Virus record (IMG/VR): IMGVR_UViG_3300009514_000374
Coordinates: 62,001-126,000 of that record
Direction: 5' to 3' (one strand)
Length of the DNA stretch: 64,000 nucleotides
Source: a virus
Shown: piece by piece, positions 8,307-16,951 of the stretch
Position numbering within the stretch: position 1 is the first letter of the stretch
Layout of the letters: the number at the start of each line of letters is the position of its first letter
The notes under the pieces: model-generated
The model's database searches: none
Told to the model about the DNA's origin: nothing
The model's input: only the letters and a program-made list of their open reading frames with translations
Program-made: the position numbers and the translations under genes

Positions 8307-8309
8307 AGT
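8304..8309 (+). promoter_or_regulatory. Leaderless-type -10 box TAAAGT within GGCGTAAAGT
   Basis: The box ends 6 bases before the GTG of the clamp loader gene and includes the stop codon of the previous gene. There is no Shine-Dalgarno sequence. It belongs to the GGCGTAA family also seen at 44011, 44279, 45691 and 49311. Confidence 0.4.
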
Positions 8310-8315
8310 ACCCTC

Positions 8316-9734
8316 GTGAGCCTCGACACCAAGTATCGCCCTCTTACCTACGACGACGTACTCGGCCAAGAAGGCACGATCAAGGTCTGCCGAGAATTCG
8401 TAAAGACCGGAGCGGGCTTCCAACAATCCTATCTGTTCGGCGGCCCTTGGGGTTCAGGCAAGACGACGCTCGGCCGTATCCTCGCCCGCGCGCTCTTGTG
8501 TGAGAACCCCAAGGATGGCAACCCCTGCGACGAGTGCCACTCGTGCAAGGCCATCTTGGAAACCGGCACCGTCGAGGCGTTCGTAGAGGTCGATGCCGCG
8601 ACGAACAGCGGCAAGGCCGACGTAGCGAAGATCGTTGAGGACATCGAATTCGGGACGTTCTCCGGCAATCGTCGGATCTATTTGTGGGACGAGTGCCATG
8701 AGCTTTCCCGCTCGGCGATGGACGCGATGCTCCTGCCATTGGAGGAATGTGTTTCAGGGTCGCAGAACAAGAAGCTGATCTGTATTTTCTGCACCACGGA
8801 GCCCGAGAAGATGCGACCCGCGATCCTGTCGCGTTGCGCCCCGGCCTTTCTGATCCGGCCCGTCGAGCCCGAGGTCATCGCCAAGCGGCTCGCCCACATT
8901 TGCACACAAGAAGGGATCTCCTACGAGGACGAAAGCGTGCTTGCGCTTATCGCGGAGGCTACGGAGTGCCACATCAGGGACGCCCTCAAGGCTGTCGAGG
9001 GTATCGCCATGCTCGGAGGGGTGACCCGCGAGAACGTGGTGAGCTACCTTCACATGGACGCCAACGCGCTCTATCTGGATGTGCTCGCGGCGATCGGCCG
9101 CGACCTCCCGGCAGCCATGGAGTCGGCTGAAAATTTGCTGGCGAAGGTTTCACCTTCCACCGCGTACTCTGAAATTTCCAACCTGGCAATTTTGGGGTAT
9201 CGGGTCGGAAATTTGAAAGTAGGAAATCCGCCTTCGTTTGTAGATCGAGAACGGCTGATCGATGTCGCAAACAATCACGGCGAGTTTATGGTCGAAATTG
9301 CATCGCGCTTGGCGAGCCATCCGAGTCGCGCGTCGGCTTCGATGTTCCTTTGCGACCTTGCGGTTCTGCACCAATTGAAGACAGGTACAGTGTCCTCGGT
9401 AATTCGCACTGCGACGCCACTTGCGGTACAACCTCCGGTGTTGGATCCGGCGCCGGTTTCGGAACCGGCGCCAGTGAAAGGGGATGCCTCAAGCGGATCT
9501 TCGGATCGCCCGGTAGAAGATCCGGGTAGTGTGGGGTCGGAGCCGTATCTAACCTCGACGGGTGTTTGGATTGAACCTCACGGACAACGAAGCCAGAGTG
9601 TACGACGAGACACAGGTAGCGGACCCCCCGCTCTTTCCGTTGAGCAATTCTCCGAGAGCCTTGATCGCCACCTCCAAGAGCACGAACACGAGCATGGTCG
9701 ATCTTCGGGATGGAACAACGTGGGTAGCACTTGA
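8316..9734 (+). CDS. dnaX: DnaX-like clamp loader ATPase
   Basis: The 472-residue AAA+ protein starts at GTG with 'MSLDTKYRPLTYDDVLGQ', the standard DnaX opening. Walker A is at residues 42-50 (GPWGSGKTT), the structural zinc site at C62, C71, C74 and C77, Walker B at 122-127 (LWDECH), sensor 1 at 158-162 (FCTTE) and the SRC arginine-finger motif at 172-174. A collar-like helical domain follows to about residue 350. The last 120 residues are Pro/Ser/Glu-rich and overlap the next gene. It should load the DnaN-like clamp encoded at 3514. No A-AAA-AAG slip site for a gamma/tau frameshift was found. Bases 9110-9310 are AT-richer than the surroundings. Confidence 0.9.
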   Translation: MSLDTKYRPLTYDDVLGQEGTIKVCREFVKTGAGFQQSYLFGGPWGSGKTTLGRILARALLCENPKDGNPCDECHSCKAILETGTVEAFVEVDAATNSGKADVAKIVEDIEFGTFSGNRRIYLWDECHELSRSAMDAMLLPLEECVSGSQNKKLICIFCTTEPEKMRPAILSRCAPAFLIRPVEPEVIAKRLAHICTQEGISYEDESVLALIAEATECHIRDALKAVEGIAMLGGVTRENVVSYLHMDANALYLDVLAAIGRDLPAAMESAENLLAKVSPSTAYSEISNLAILGYRVGNLKVGNPPSFVDRERLIDVANNHGEFMVEIASRLASHPSRASASMFLCDLAVLHQLKTGTVSSVIRTATPLAVQPPVLDPAPVSEPAPVKGDASSGSSDRPVEDPGSVGSEPYLTSTGVWIEPHGQRSQSVRRDTGSGPPALSVEQFSESLDRHLQEHEHEHGRSSGWNNVGST

Positions 9735-10248
9735 GCTAACCCGACAAGGAGAACAGAAGGTCGAGGACGGCACGCTGGCGACGGAGCTACGGAGCATCCT
9801 GAGCGTAGACCCTGATTGGCCGATCTTCATCCCGGCGCGCGTTTACCATCGAGGGGGCCGTCGAATTACGGTGCATCTGATGGAGGGTTACGCCTTTGTC
9901 GCTTCCGGGCTCAACGAGGTTGACTACTTTCGGCTGGAGGCCGACAACAACAAATTCGTTTCCAGAATAATGACCGCCAGCAGCCCTGGCGGTCTACGTG
10001 TTTTGAAAACCATCCCTGACCGCCAGATCCAAACGCTGCGCCGTCAGCTTGTCGAGGAAATCTCGTCGGACATTGTGACCGGACTCCAGGTCCGTGTAGC
10101 CGAGGGTAAGTACAAAGGGCTCGATGGGCTTGTGCTTGGAGTTGACGACGAATACGCTTTCGTCAAGATTGAGCTTCGGTCATTGAAAATCGTCGCTAAG
10201 ATCCCTAGGATCCTGCTCGTCGGGGACGACGAATCCTTCGCAAACTAG
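9694..10248 (+). CDS. NusG-like transcription factor (NGN + KOW)
   Basis: I chose the ATG at 9694 over the GTG at 9562 because it gives 184 residues, the usual NusG length, and cuts the overlap with the clamp loader gene to 41 bases. The first 100 residues fit a NusG N-terminal domain: 'TWVALEL' start strand, 'WPIFIPARVYHRGGRR', then 'HLMEGYAFV'. The C-terminal part is a KOW domain (GLQVRVAEGKYKGLDGLVLG). Such proteins bind RNA polymerase and alter pausing or termination. A phage copy next to a sigma-like gene suggests antitermination or redirecting of host polymerase; that role is inferred. Confidence 0.75.
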   Translation: MVDLRDGTTWVALELTRQGEQKVEDGTLATELRSILSVDPDWPIFIPARVYHRGGRRITVHLMEGYAFVASGLNEVDYFRLEADNNKFVSRIMTASSPGGLRVLKTIPDRQIQTLRRQLVEEISSDIVTGLQVRVAEGKYKGLDGLVLGVDDEYAFVKIELRSLKIVAKIPRILLVGDDESFAN

Positions 10249-10860
10249 ATGGCTACCCGTTGGACAGACTGCCGGACCATCGACCCGGTTGAGTTAGAGA
10301 CTCGGTTCTCCACCGAGGACTCGATCGCGTTTATCAGGGACATCGTGAACGACGAGCCGAGCGAGGAATCGCTCAGGTCGCTGGAACGGATCCGCGAGAT
10401 CATGGAGCACTTGCCCAAGCGCGAGGCTGATTTCGTTGACCTGTACTTTTTCCGGCATCTCAAGCAGACCGACATCGCGGGCATTTTCCGGGTGAGTCAG
10501 CCGACCGTCTGCTACCGGCTCAAGCGTGCGACCCTTCGCATCCAATTCATGCTGTCGCTCCCCGACCTGACGCTTGATCAGATCCGCGATGCGATGTGCG
10601 GGTTCCTGTCGGATCCGCTCGATGTGGAGATCATGGTGCTCATGTACACGACCACCTGCCAGTCCGAGGTCGCTAAGCGGCTCGGTGTAACGCAGGGGCT
10701 CGTGAGGCACCGTTTCATGCGGGCCACGCAGCGGATGCTGAAAAACGAGGCGATGGAGGTCTACGCGACCGTGTTCGATGCGATCTCCAAGAACCTGAAC
10801 ATTCTCCGTGAGGTCCAGCGGCCAGCGTGGGATGCGCAGGTCGCTTGCGTCGTGGACTAG
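10249..10860 (+). CDS. Sigma-factor-like protein with two HTH (region 4-like) units
   Basis: The 203-residue protein begins directly after the NusG-like stop codon. Residues about 50-100 contain 'LPKREADFVDLYFFRHLKQT' then 'DIAGIFRVSQPTVCYRLKRA', a sigma-70 region 4-like helix-turn-helix. A second unit around 130-165 reads 'SEVAKRLGVTQGLVRHRFMR'. No region 2 able to melt a -10 element is evident, so this may be an anti-sigma-like or accessory DNA-binding factor rather than a full sigma factor. It could govern the many promoter-like boxes in this genome; that link is speculative. Two terminators follow. Confidence 0.65.
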   Translation: MATRWTDCRTIDPVELETRFSTEDSIAFIRDIVNDEPSEESLRSLERIREIMEHLPKREADFVDLYFFRHLKQTDIAGIFRVSQPTVCYRLKRATLRIQFMLSLPDLTLDQIRDAMCGFLSDPLDVEIMVLMYTTTCQSEVAKRLGVTQGLVRHRFMRATQRMLKNEAMEVYATVFDAISKNLNILREVQRPAWDAQVACVVD

Positions 10861-10885
10861 GTTTCGGAGCCCGGCCCGCCGTCGT

Positions 10886-10913
10886 AAGGGTCACGTCCAG
10901 CGGGATGACCCTT
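10886..10913 (+). terminator. Terminator-like hairpin
   Basis: AAGGGTCA (10886-10893) pairs perfectly with TGACCCTT (10906-10913) across a 12-base loop, followed by GTTTAGT. It closes the replication and transcription operon. Confidence 0.65.
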
Positions 10914-10989
10914 GTTTAGTCAGCTTGGGGGAGAGCGCCGACCGGCAACGGCGGCTGGCTCACTAACAGGTGAGTGCCCGCGAGGACCA

Positions 10990-11024
10990 CGAAAGCCCCC
11001 TGATTGACTACCAGGGGGCTTTCG
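10990..11024 (+). terminator. Strong intrinsic terminator
   Basis: CGAAAGCCCCCTG (10990-11002) pairs with CAGGGGGCTTTCG (11012-11024), a perfect 13-base stem with a 9-base loop. T residues sit at the end of the right arm. It may work in both directions. The gap 10861-11074 contains only this, the previous hairpin and a weaker CTCAC/GTGAG hairpin. Confidence 0.75.
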
Positions 11025-11074
11025 CGTTTGCGCGGTAGCCGTCCTATCCTGCTGATCGGTAGGAGACTTTGCCG

Positions 11075-11842
11075 ATGAAAAAACTGGCCGCCACTGCACT
11101 GGTTGTCGGGCTTGCGCTGCCCGCTACTGCCTGCAAACCCAAGAAGGGCACTGCCCACCCGGAGGACTACTACCCGTTGATCCTCGTTGCCCTGGAGAGC
11201 GGAAAAACCGCTGCCATGATTGGGCGCAACGAGGCGATCAGCAAGGAGAATTTCGCGGGCTGCGTCACGTCTGAGGTTCTGATCTCGGCGACAGGGGCTT
11301 CGATGGAAGCCCTGTCCGGCAAGCTCGGAGGGACGGTCGTGATCCCCGGCATCGACGTGGACCTGTCTGAGTGTATGCCCTTCAATCCCAAGGATCCGAA
11401 GGGCAACGACGACGTGGGCGTGATCGTGGAGCAGGCCGTTGGCGTCGCTCTCGGGCTCGGAGCCCACTATGCGACCAAGCTGGAGGCCACGGACTGCAAG
11501 AAATCCAAGGCGGCGATGGGTGCCATCGCGTACCTCCAGAGCCTCGTGGGACCTGTTGCGGCTGAGATCGCCGAACCCGATGGGGTGTTCACGGTGCCTT
11601 CGCTCACCATCGATCTTGGCGAGTGCGGCGGCGGGGAGCCTCCGGCCGACGACGGATCCGATTCGACTGAGGACGCTCCGGCGGACGCTCCGGCGGACGC
11701 TCCGGCTGAGCCCCCGGCCGAGGACAAGACCGAAGCTCCCGCCGAGGACAAACCCGCCGAGGACAAACCAGCCGAACCGGCTGCGGAAGGTGACTCGACC
11801 GAGGAAGCCAAGCCCGCCGAGGGCGAAGGCGACGGCGGCTAG
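11075..11842 (+). CDS. Exported protein or lipoprotein with acidic Pro/Ala-rich tail
   Basis: The ATG at 11075 follows AGGAG at 11061-11065. A TTG two codons upstream is less likely. The 255-residue product opens with 'MKKLAATALVVGLALPATAC', a classical signal peptide ending at a cysteine. The residues before Cys (ATA) are a weak lipobox, so either lipoprotein or ordinary signal peptidase processing is possible. A folded part of about 170 residues with four or five cysteines follows, then about 70 residues of repeated PAD/PAE units, a likely spacer. Terminators flank it on both sides, so it is an isolated transcription unit, as expected for a moron gene acting in the host envelope. Confidence 0.75.
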   Translation: MKKLAATALVVGLALPATACKPKKGTAHPEDYYPLILVALESGKTAAMIGRNEAISKENFAGCVTSEVLISATGASMEALSGKLGGTVVIPGIDVDLSECMPFNPKDPKGNDDVGVIVEQAVGVALGLGAHYATKLEATDCKKSKAAMGAIAYLQSLVGPVAAEIAEPDGVFTVPSLTIDLGECGGGEPPADDGSDSTEDAPADAPADAPAEPPAEDKTEAPAEDKPAEDKPAEPAAEGDSTEEAKPAEGEGDGG

Positions 11843-11858
11843 AACGCGCGTCACGCGA

Positions 11859-11902
11859 CAAAGGGCCAGATCTCGCTTCTAGCGGGGTCTGGCCTTTGTT
11901 TT
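11859..11902 (+). terminator. Intrinsic terminator
   Basis: CAAAGGGCCAGA and TCTGGCCTTTG form a stem of about 11 pairs with one bulged G, followed by TTTTGG. It ends the exported-protein unit. Confidence 0.7.
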
Positions 11903-11913
11903 GGGCTGTTCGC

Positions 11914-11950
11914 TATTCCGGCTATGCCCTGCCCCGATTGAGGCTTACCT
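11914..11950 (+). promoter_or_regulatory. Promoter box and tiny leader ORF MPCPD
   Basis: CGCTATTCCGGCT ends in ATG at 11924, which opens a five-codon ORF (M-P-C-P-D-stop, 11924-11941) just before the gene at 11951. Very similar leaders occur at 53586-53625 (M-P-R-P-R-stop) and, without the mini-ORF stop, at 26994-27009. Confidence 0.4.
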
Positions 11951-12259
11951 ATGCCGTCGAAGCCCTCAGAACGCCGCGTGATCATGGCGAAAAAGGTTGC
12001 CGCCGATTGGCTGGCTAACAACGCCTCGGCCGAATACCGTTTCCGTGTCTACCACAACGCGGACGCGGGGGTATTCGTGAACCTGCTTCGGGGCTTCCGT
12101 GACAACCGGGTAAAGCTCGCGGGCGTAGATCCGATTCCTGACCTTGGGCTCAAGAACGAGGTCAGTGGCTTCACCATTTGGTCGTCGGACTGGTCGGCAC
12201 TCCAATCACTCAAGACCTTCTTGGAAAAGAGGGGCATGGATACGTCGTGGATTTGGTGA
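11951..12259 (+). CDS. Small hypothetical protein with VAADWL motif
   Basis: This 102-residue protein starts at ATG 11951 behind GAGG; an in-frame ATG at 11984 is an alternative. Residues about 14-24 read 'KKVAADWLANN', a variant of the RVAxRF-like peptide found in many proteins of this window. The remainder looks like one small alpha/beta domain ending in 'GMDTSWIW'. It opens the virion module. Function unknown. Confidence 0.65.
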   Translation: MPSKPSERRVIMAKKVAADWLANNASAEYRFRVYHNADAGVFVNLLRGFRDNRVKLAGVDPIPDLGLKNEVSGFTIWSSDWSALQSLKTFLEKRGMDTSWIW

Positions 12260-12262
12260 CCG

Positions 12263-12691
12263 ATGGCCTTGACTCTGATCGAATCCGCGTTCACCTACCG
12301 CTCCGAATTTGGAGGGGAGATCTGGCAATTCACTGTCGTCAACAACCAGAACGCAACGCAAGGTATCCGCGAGATCATCGGACCCTTCGGGCTCGTCCGT
12401 GACACGCAGACGCAGATCCCCGGCTTCGTTCTTGACGACCAATCAACTGCCATCGGGCAGGTGGAGAATCTCTTGGCACAAACATCAGCGGTAAACGGCA
12501 TCCTGACCTTCGCGGGTGAAACGTCCAAGACAGTTACGTTCTCCACCCCCATGGTCAACACGAACTACAGGGTGATCCTCAGTGTCGGGGATTTCGTGCC
12601 CTTCCGAATCCAATTCAAGAGCCTCACGCAGTTTGTGGTCGAGGCGGGCATCACCTTCACCGGCACAGTCGGCTTCGACGTGTTCGTATAG
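12263..12691 (+). CDS. Beta-rich virion or fibre-associated protein candidate
   Basis: The 142-residue protein is dominated by short beta strands. Its C-terminal half, 'VTFSTPMVNTNYRVILS' onward, resembles the small beta-sandwich modules at the tips of phage fibres and decoration proteins. It has no cysteines and lies 3 bases after the previous gene. Assignment is by composition and neighbourhood only. Confidence 0.6.
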   Translation: MALTLIESAFTYRSEFGGEIWQFTVVNNQNATQGIREIIGPFGLVRDTQTQIPGFVLDDQSTAIGQVENLLAQTSAVNGILTFAGETSKTVTFSTPMVNTNYRVILSVGDFVPFRIQFKSLTQFVVEAGITFTGTVGFDVFV

Positions 12692-12699
12692 GAGACACC

Positions 12700-13446
12700 A
12701 TGAGCCTACGCAACGATTTGATCCGACTCGCCCACGTTGACCCCGAGATCCGTGAGGCCGTCATGCCCATGCTCAGCAAGCAGGCTTTCGACACCGACCA
12801 GGAGCGGCTGCTCGACGCGATCGTTCTAGCTGCGGAGAACGAGGGCCGGTTCTACGACAAACGCGATGCCAAGGGGGCGGTGGACGCCGCGTGGAAAACC
12901 CATCGCAAGGCGACCATCGAAGATTTCGACCACGATTTCAACGCGATCAAAAAAGAGGCCATCAAACAGGTCCGTAAATCGTGGGGGCGTAAGCCCAAGA
13001 AGGCCACTCTCCATTCCAAGCTCGTCCGCCTTGCCCACGCGCAGCCCGAGCTACGCGACGTTCTGATGCCACTGCTCGTTGCGCCGACTCTCACGTTCGG
13101 CAAGGCTGCGGCGGAGCAACGGCCACGCCCCTACGCGGACGAGGATTCGGTGGTTGAGCGGTTGCACGCGGAGCTTTACAAGCTCGCAGAGCAACATCGC
13201 CTTGGTAACGGCCGAGCCCCGGATGGCACGGGAGCCCTGGAGTACCAGATCCGGTTCCTGCGAGCGTCTTCGCACCGTTCGCTTCCCTGGATCTACGACC
13301 ACATTATCCACACGGCCAACTCTGCGATGGCGCAGTCCCCTGTGTTGGAGCCGGTCGCCAAAAAGGTGATCAAAGAAGCCGAAGCTCGGGCGAAGGAATG
13401 GGCCGAGCGCGACCTCGCCCGCCGAACAAAGCGGACGCACGCATAG
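12700..13446 (+). CDS. Virion-associated candidate with two LIRLAH modules
   Basis: This 248-residue protein starts with 'MSLRNDLIRLAHVDPEIRE' and repeats the same module at residues 104-126 (LHSKLVRLAHAQPELRD). These are two of five copies of this amphipathic module in the window. Between and after them the sequence is helical and charged. ATG follows 'taggagacacc', a good ribosome binding site. The N-terminal position suggests a targeting or processing tag for the capsid. No enzymatic motif seen. Confidence 0.65.
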   Translation: MSLRNDLIRLAHVDPEIREAVMPMLSKQAFDTDQERLLDAIVLAAENEGRFYDKRDAKGAVDAAWKTHRKATIEDFDHDFNAIKKEAIKQVRKSWGRKPKKATLHSKLVRLAHAQPELRDVLMPLLVAPTLTFGKAAAEQRPRPYADEDSVVERLHAELYKLAEQHRLGNGRAPDGTGALEYQIRFLRASSHRSLPWIYDHIIHTANSAMAQSPVLEPVAKKVIKEAEARAKEWAERDLARRTKRTHA

Positions 13447-13455
13447 AGGTAACAG

Positions 13456-15108
13456 ATGGCGCAACCACCATACCAAGTAGACGCCCTAGAGATCGTTGGC
13501 GATAGCGGCCTCGGGTCGCGCCTGATCGAGTCGGGTGCGACGGATGGGACGTTGCGTTTCACCGATACCAAGGTCACCTCCCTTGCGCTGTACGAGCTTA
13601 CCGGGCTCCAGCAAATTGGCGGCGTCATTGTTCTCGGCAAGAGCGGTTCGGGTCGAACCAAGGACGTGGAAGGTAACGAGATCGACACCTTCCAAAAGGC
13701 GTTCGATGCTGTCCCCACGTCGGCAAGCGCAACGAGCCCTTGGGTCGTGCTTGCGATGTCTGGCGTCTACACCGAGGACGTGTTGCTGGAGAAGGATGGC
13801 GTCGAGGTCTTGGGCTTCGGCAACGTCGTCCTGACCAACGCTACGCCGGGTGCCCATACGCTCACGATCGTGGAAGGCCCCTTCTCGGTCCCCAAGCGGG
13901 TTCGTTTCCGTGGGGTTCGCATCGAGAACACGAGCGCTACCGAGGCGTGTGTGCGTCTCACGTCGGCCCTGTTCGCTACAGGCACGGTGACGGTTGCCAC
14001 GGTCCCGTTCGTCGGAGACACGTTCACCGTCTCGGCTACGACGCTCACGGCGGTTGCCAACGGGACGACCCCGGTGGTCGGCGAGTTTGAGCTTGGGACG
14101 GACACGGCCTCTACGGCTGTGAACCTGGCGGCTGCACTCAACGACCCGTTGAATGGCCTGACGACGACCATTCAGGCGTTCGTAGTGGGCAGCGTCGTGA
14201 CGCTCAAGGCGTTCACGCCGGGGCTTGTGGGGAACGCGATTACCATAGCGACCTCTGTGCCCATCGTTCTCGTCCTGTCGGGAGCTTCCCTGGCGGGTGG
14301 GCTCGATTCGGCAGCGGGCTCGACCCTGGCCGATGATCGGATCGATTTCGACGGTTGCGACCTCGTGGCGTCTGGCGTGACCGGGTTCCAGATGATCGCT
14401 GAGTCGGTCAACAACATCTCCATCGTCGGTGGGAATTCAGCCGGGTCAAGTTCCGGCTCGGCCATTCGGGTCCGTGAGTGTGCGAGCTTTGAGGCCAAGG
14501 ATGTCGAGAACCTGGAGATCCTTGACCTGCGGTACGACACCGTGGGCGGAGGGCCGATCCCGAGCGTTGCCACGTCGAGCTACGTGCTGGACGAGCTTTC
14601 GGCCGGCGGCACCCTGACCGGCGCTTTCGACGGTGGCGTGGGCAGCCTGACCATCACAGGGGGCACCTATGCGGGCACCTTGACCTGTACGACTACGGGC
14701 GGAGAGGCTCTTGTAACGACGGGAGGCGCGAGCTTTGGGGCTGTGACCCTGGCGGGCTCCGGCCCCGCGAGCCTCAACCACGTCGCCTGTCCTGGCGTGC
14801 TGACGGTTGGAGGCACGGTTGCTGCCGTGTCGAGGAATTCGGCATGGGGTAGCTTTTTGGGCGCCGGGACGCTCGACATCGACGTGTTTCAGATGTCCGT
14901 GCCGTTTGTGGCCGTCGCTTCGGTGCCTGTTGTGTTCCCGGTGGCACAGCCCGACACGGCCTATCACGTCTACCTCGATTCTGGCCTTGGGGCAGCCGCA
15001 GCTATCACCGATGTGCCGGGAACGTCAGCACGGACGACAGCCGGCTTCTCGCTTGATTTCGGTGCGGCCCAAACAACGACGGTGGGCGTCACCGTGCGGA
15101 GGATCTAA
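13456..15108 (+). CDS. Fibre- or spike-like structural protein
   Basis: The 550-residue protein is rich in Gly, Thr, Val and Ala with few charged residues, as in trimeric fibres and beta-helix spikes. Residues about 40-110 contain 'IDTFQKAFDAV', the usual entry to a pectate-lyase-like beta-helix, and repeated short strands follow. Residues about 175-285 form an inserted module typical of phage tail proteins (GTVTVATVPFVGDTFTV ... GNAITIATS ... SGASLAGGLD). The end overlaps the next ATG. Receptor binding or a virion surface role is likely. Confidence 0.65.
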   Translation: MAQPPYQVDALEIVGDSGLGSRLIESGATDGTLRFTDTKVTSLALYELTGLQQIGGVIVLGKSGSGRTKDVEGNEIDTFQKAFDAVPTSASATSPWVVLAMSGVYTEDVLLEKDGVEVLGFGNVVLTNATPGAHTLTIVEGPFSVPKRVRFRGVRIENTSATEACVRLTSALFATGTVTVATVPFVGDTFTVSATTLTAVANGTTPVVGEFELGTDTASTAVNLAAALNDPLNGLTTTIQAFVVGSVVTLKAFTPGLVGNAITIATSVPIVLVLSGASLAGGLDSAAGSTLADDRIDFDGCDLVASGVTGFQMIAESVNNISIVGGNSAGSSSGSAIRVRECASFEAKDVENLEILDLRYDTVGGGPIPSVATSSYVLDELSAGGTLTGAFDGGVGSLTITGGTYAGTLTCTTTGGEALVTTGGASFGAVTLAGSGPASLNHVACPGVLTVGGTVAAVSRNSAWGSFLGAGTLDIDVFQMSVPFVAVASVPVVFPVAQPDTAYHVYLDSGLGAAAAITDVPGTSARTTAGFSLDFGAAQTTTVGVTVRRI

Positions 15109-15683
15109 TGAGCGGACAAGACGATTTCTGGAGCGACCTGAGCCTGAGCCCCTTCACGGGGCCAACCTCGATGGATCACCATCTGTCGGAGGATACGATC
15201 GGTGGCCCTAAGTTCTCCTCGCTGCAAGACCTGACCGACCGAGGACGGGATGCGAATGGGCTGGACCTTGGGGTTCCCGCTGGCACGCGCGTTGTGGCCG
15301 TCACGAACATCGGTTCGGTCCTGACACACCCCGATCTCCCCGAGCCTGACGTGGAGGGCACGGTCGTCACGGTGCGCACGGCTCAGGGCGACCTGACCAG
15401 TCTCAACGACGAGGTTTTCGTCAAGTGGGACGACGGTAAGCTCCGCGCCATCCACAGACATTTCCTGCGTCGTGCAAAGACGAGTCGCAAGCGCGCGTCG
15501 GCGTTTTGCGTTCGCGCCAGCGGCATCGGAGACATCAGCCAGTTTTTCACTCGTGCGAACGATGGGAAGGCGAACGACCTCGTTCACAAGAGCACGAAAG
15601 ACCTGTGGAGCTTTGAGCAGAGCGACGACGGGATCGTGATTTCTCGTCTGTTCGATGACACCGGGGAACCCTTGAAAGGCTAG
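15108..15683 (+). CDS. Conserved phage protein with SH3-like barrel
   Basis: The 191-residue protein starts in a TAATG overlap. Residues about 60-125 look like an SH3/KOW-type barrel (GTRVVAVTNIG ... VFVKWDDGKLRAIHRHFL). The C-terminus has the pattern 'DLVHKSTKDLWSFEQSDDG' and 'RLFDDTGEPLKG', which I recognise as a recurring module in structural genes of large phages, without a known function. Confidence 0.65.
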   Translation: MSGQDDFWSDLSLSPFTGPTSMDHHLSEDTIGGPKFSSLQDLTDRGRDANGLDLGVPAGTRVVAVTNIGSVLTHPDLPEPDVEGTVVTVRTAQGDLTSLNDEVFVKWDDGKLRAIHRHFLRRAKTSRKRASAFCVRASGIGDISQFFTRANDGKANDLVHKSTKDLWSFEQSDDGIVISRLFDDTGEPLKG

Positions 15684-15685
15684 CC

Positions 15686-16951
15686 GTGAACATCGGCAAT
15701 CCACTTAGCTGGTCCCTTGAGGGGATGAATGCCCGCAACTTGCGGCCGGGGGATCCTCGTATCTCGTGGATGTACTACGACGACGACAATTGGGAGTTTG
15801 AGGCGCACGCGGAACGAAACGAGCGCGAAGATCGTCGTCTGATCGGGTTCCACCTATTCGTGCGGCCAAAGGGTGCTGATCTTGACGAGCGGAAACGGAT
15901 CAAATTCGATCTCCCCAACGAGCGCACTGTGGCGCGTACCGCTGAACAGTGGCTTCGCCAACACGGGCGCACTGCTAAGGCGCCCAAGGTACCAAAGCCA
16001 ACCAAGAGGCTGACACCCAAGGCCCCTCCGAAAGCCAAGCCCGCCAAGGCGCCCAAGGCCCCGAAGCCCAAGAAGGCGCCTTCTCCCGTGCAAAAAGCTG
16101 TGCGCACGGTTCAAAAGGGCGTTCGGCAGTTTGAACGGGGGCGGTCTAAATCACCAGCGGCGAAGGGGATCCGCACCCTCACACAGCTTGGGGAGCGTGC
16201 GCACGGTTTGCTGATGCAGCACAAGGGAGACACGGATCTCTCTATAGGAAACCCCCGTACAGGAGCGCCAATGACGCAAATCGATCCATCTCGGCTCGCC
16301 GAACGCCATGAATGGCGGGAATTGGCGCGTGAAGCGGAGCCTTTGCTCTCCGAAGCCAAGGCGATTCTCAAGGCCGAGGGTCGAATCAAGGCCGCGAATC
16401 GGATCAAACTCGCTGGCGAGGTCATTTTCAAAAAGGATCGCGGAGGCGACAAGGACCAGTGGGCCTACGCCGACGTGGCCCCGTCCGAGCGCATGGTGCC
16501 CGGCGATTTCAATTTCTCGCCCAAGAACGCCAAGCCGCTCGCCAAAGTGCTTCGCGCGAGCCTGGCCGCGCTCGGGCATGTTCTGTCGGCGTACCACACC
16601 TTCGCCAAGATCAAGAGTGCGCGGGTAAGCCCTGACGGTAACCTCGGCGGCAAGGGCTACATCCAGAAAATCGCCGACATGCGGCGACAGTACATGAATG
16701 TCGTGGAAGCGTTGTCGGCTCTGACCGACACGATCTACGACGAGGTTCACGCCCCACATTGGGCTGCGGTTTCTCGCCAAGAGGACCCGCAGGACGCGGC
16801 TCAGGTGAAGGAGATGCTCGGCGACGCCGAGGAAATCCGTGAGGATCCCGAAGGGTGGGCCAAGGATCAGATCAAAGACGAATTCGGTGACGACCAAGGT
16901 GCAAAGAAAACTGCGTCCTTGGAAGCCGCCTATTGGGAAGGTGTCGTATGA
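15686..16951 (+). CDS. Hypothetical protein with Lys/Pro/Ala-rich linker
   Basis: GTG start, 421 residues. A small N-terminal domain (residues 1-95) repeats the style of 'DDDNWEFEA ... LIGFHLFV' strands. Residues about 95-160 are an extreme Lys-Pro-Ala linker (KAPKVPKPTK-type repeats) that could bind DNA. A helical domain of about 200 residues follows. The protein ends in 'ASLEAAYWEGVV', which resembles 'QAYWEGV' at the start of the Dps-like protein at 19224. It is probably a virion-associated protein; function unknown. Confidence 0.65.
   Translation: MNIGNPLSWSLEGMNARNLRPGDPRISWMYYDDDNWEFEAHAERNEREDRRLIGFHLFVRPKGADLDERKRIKFDLPNERTVARTAEQWLRQHGRTAKAPKVPKPTKRLTPKAPPKAKPAKAPKAPKPKKAPSPVQKAVRTVQKGVRQFERGRSKSPAAKGIRTLTQLGERAHGLLMQHKGDTDLSIGNPRTGAPMTQIDPSRLAERHEWRELAREAEPLLSEAKAILKAEGRIKAANRIKLAGEVIFKKDRGGDKDQWAYADVAPSERMVPGDFNFSPKNAKPLAKVLRASLAALGHVLSAYHTFAKIKSARVSPDGNLGGKGYIQKIADMRRQYMNVVEALSALTDTIYDEVHAPHWAAVSRQEDPQDAAQVKEMLGDAEEIREDPEGWAKDQIKDEFGDDQGAKKTASLEAAYWEGVV

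Noticed and set aside
8316-9734. Programmed frameshift in the clamp loader gene
   Set aside because: No A-AAA-AAG-type slippery run with a following stem was seen in the reading frame.
10916-11854. 312-residue minus-strand frame opposite the exported protein
   Set aside because: Its product is a Gly/Arg-rich shadow. The + strand gene has a signal peptide, a ribosome binding site and flanking terminators.
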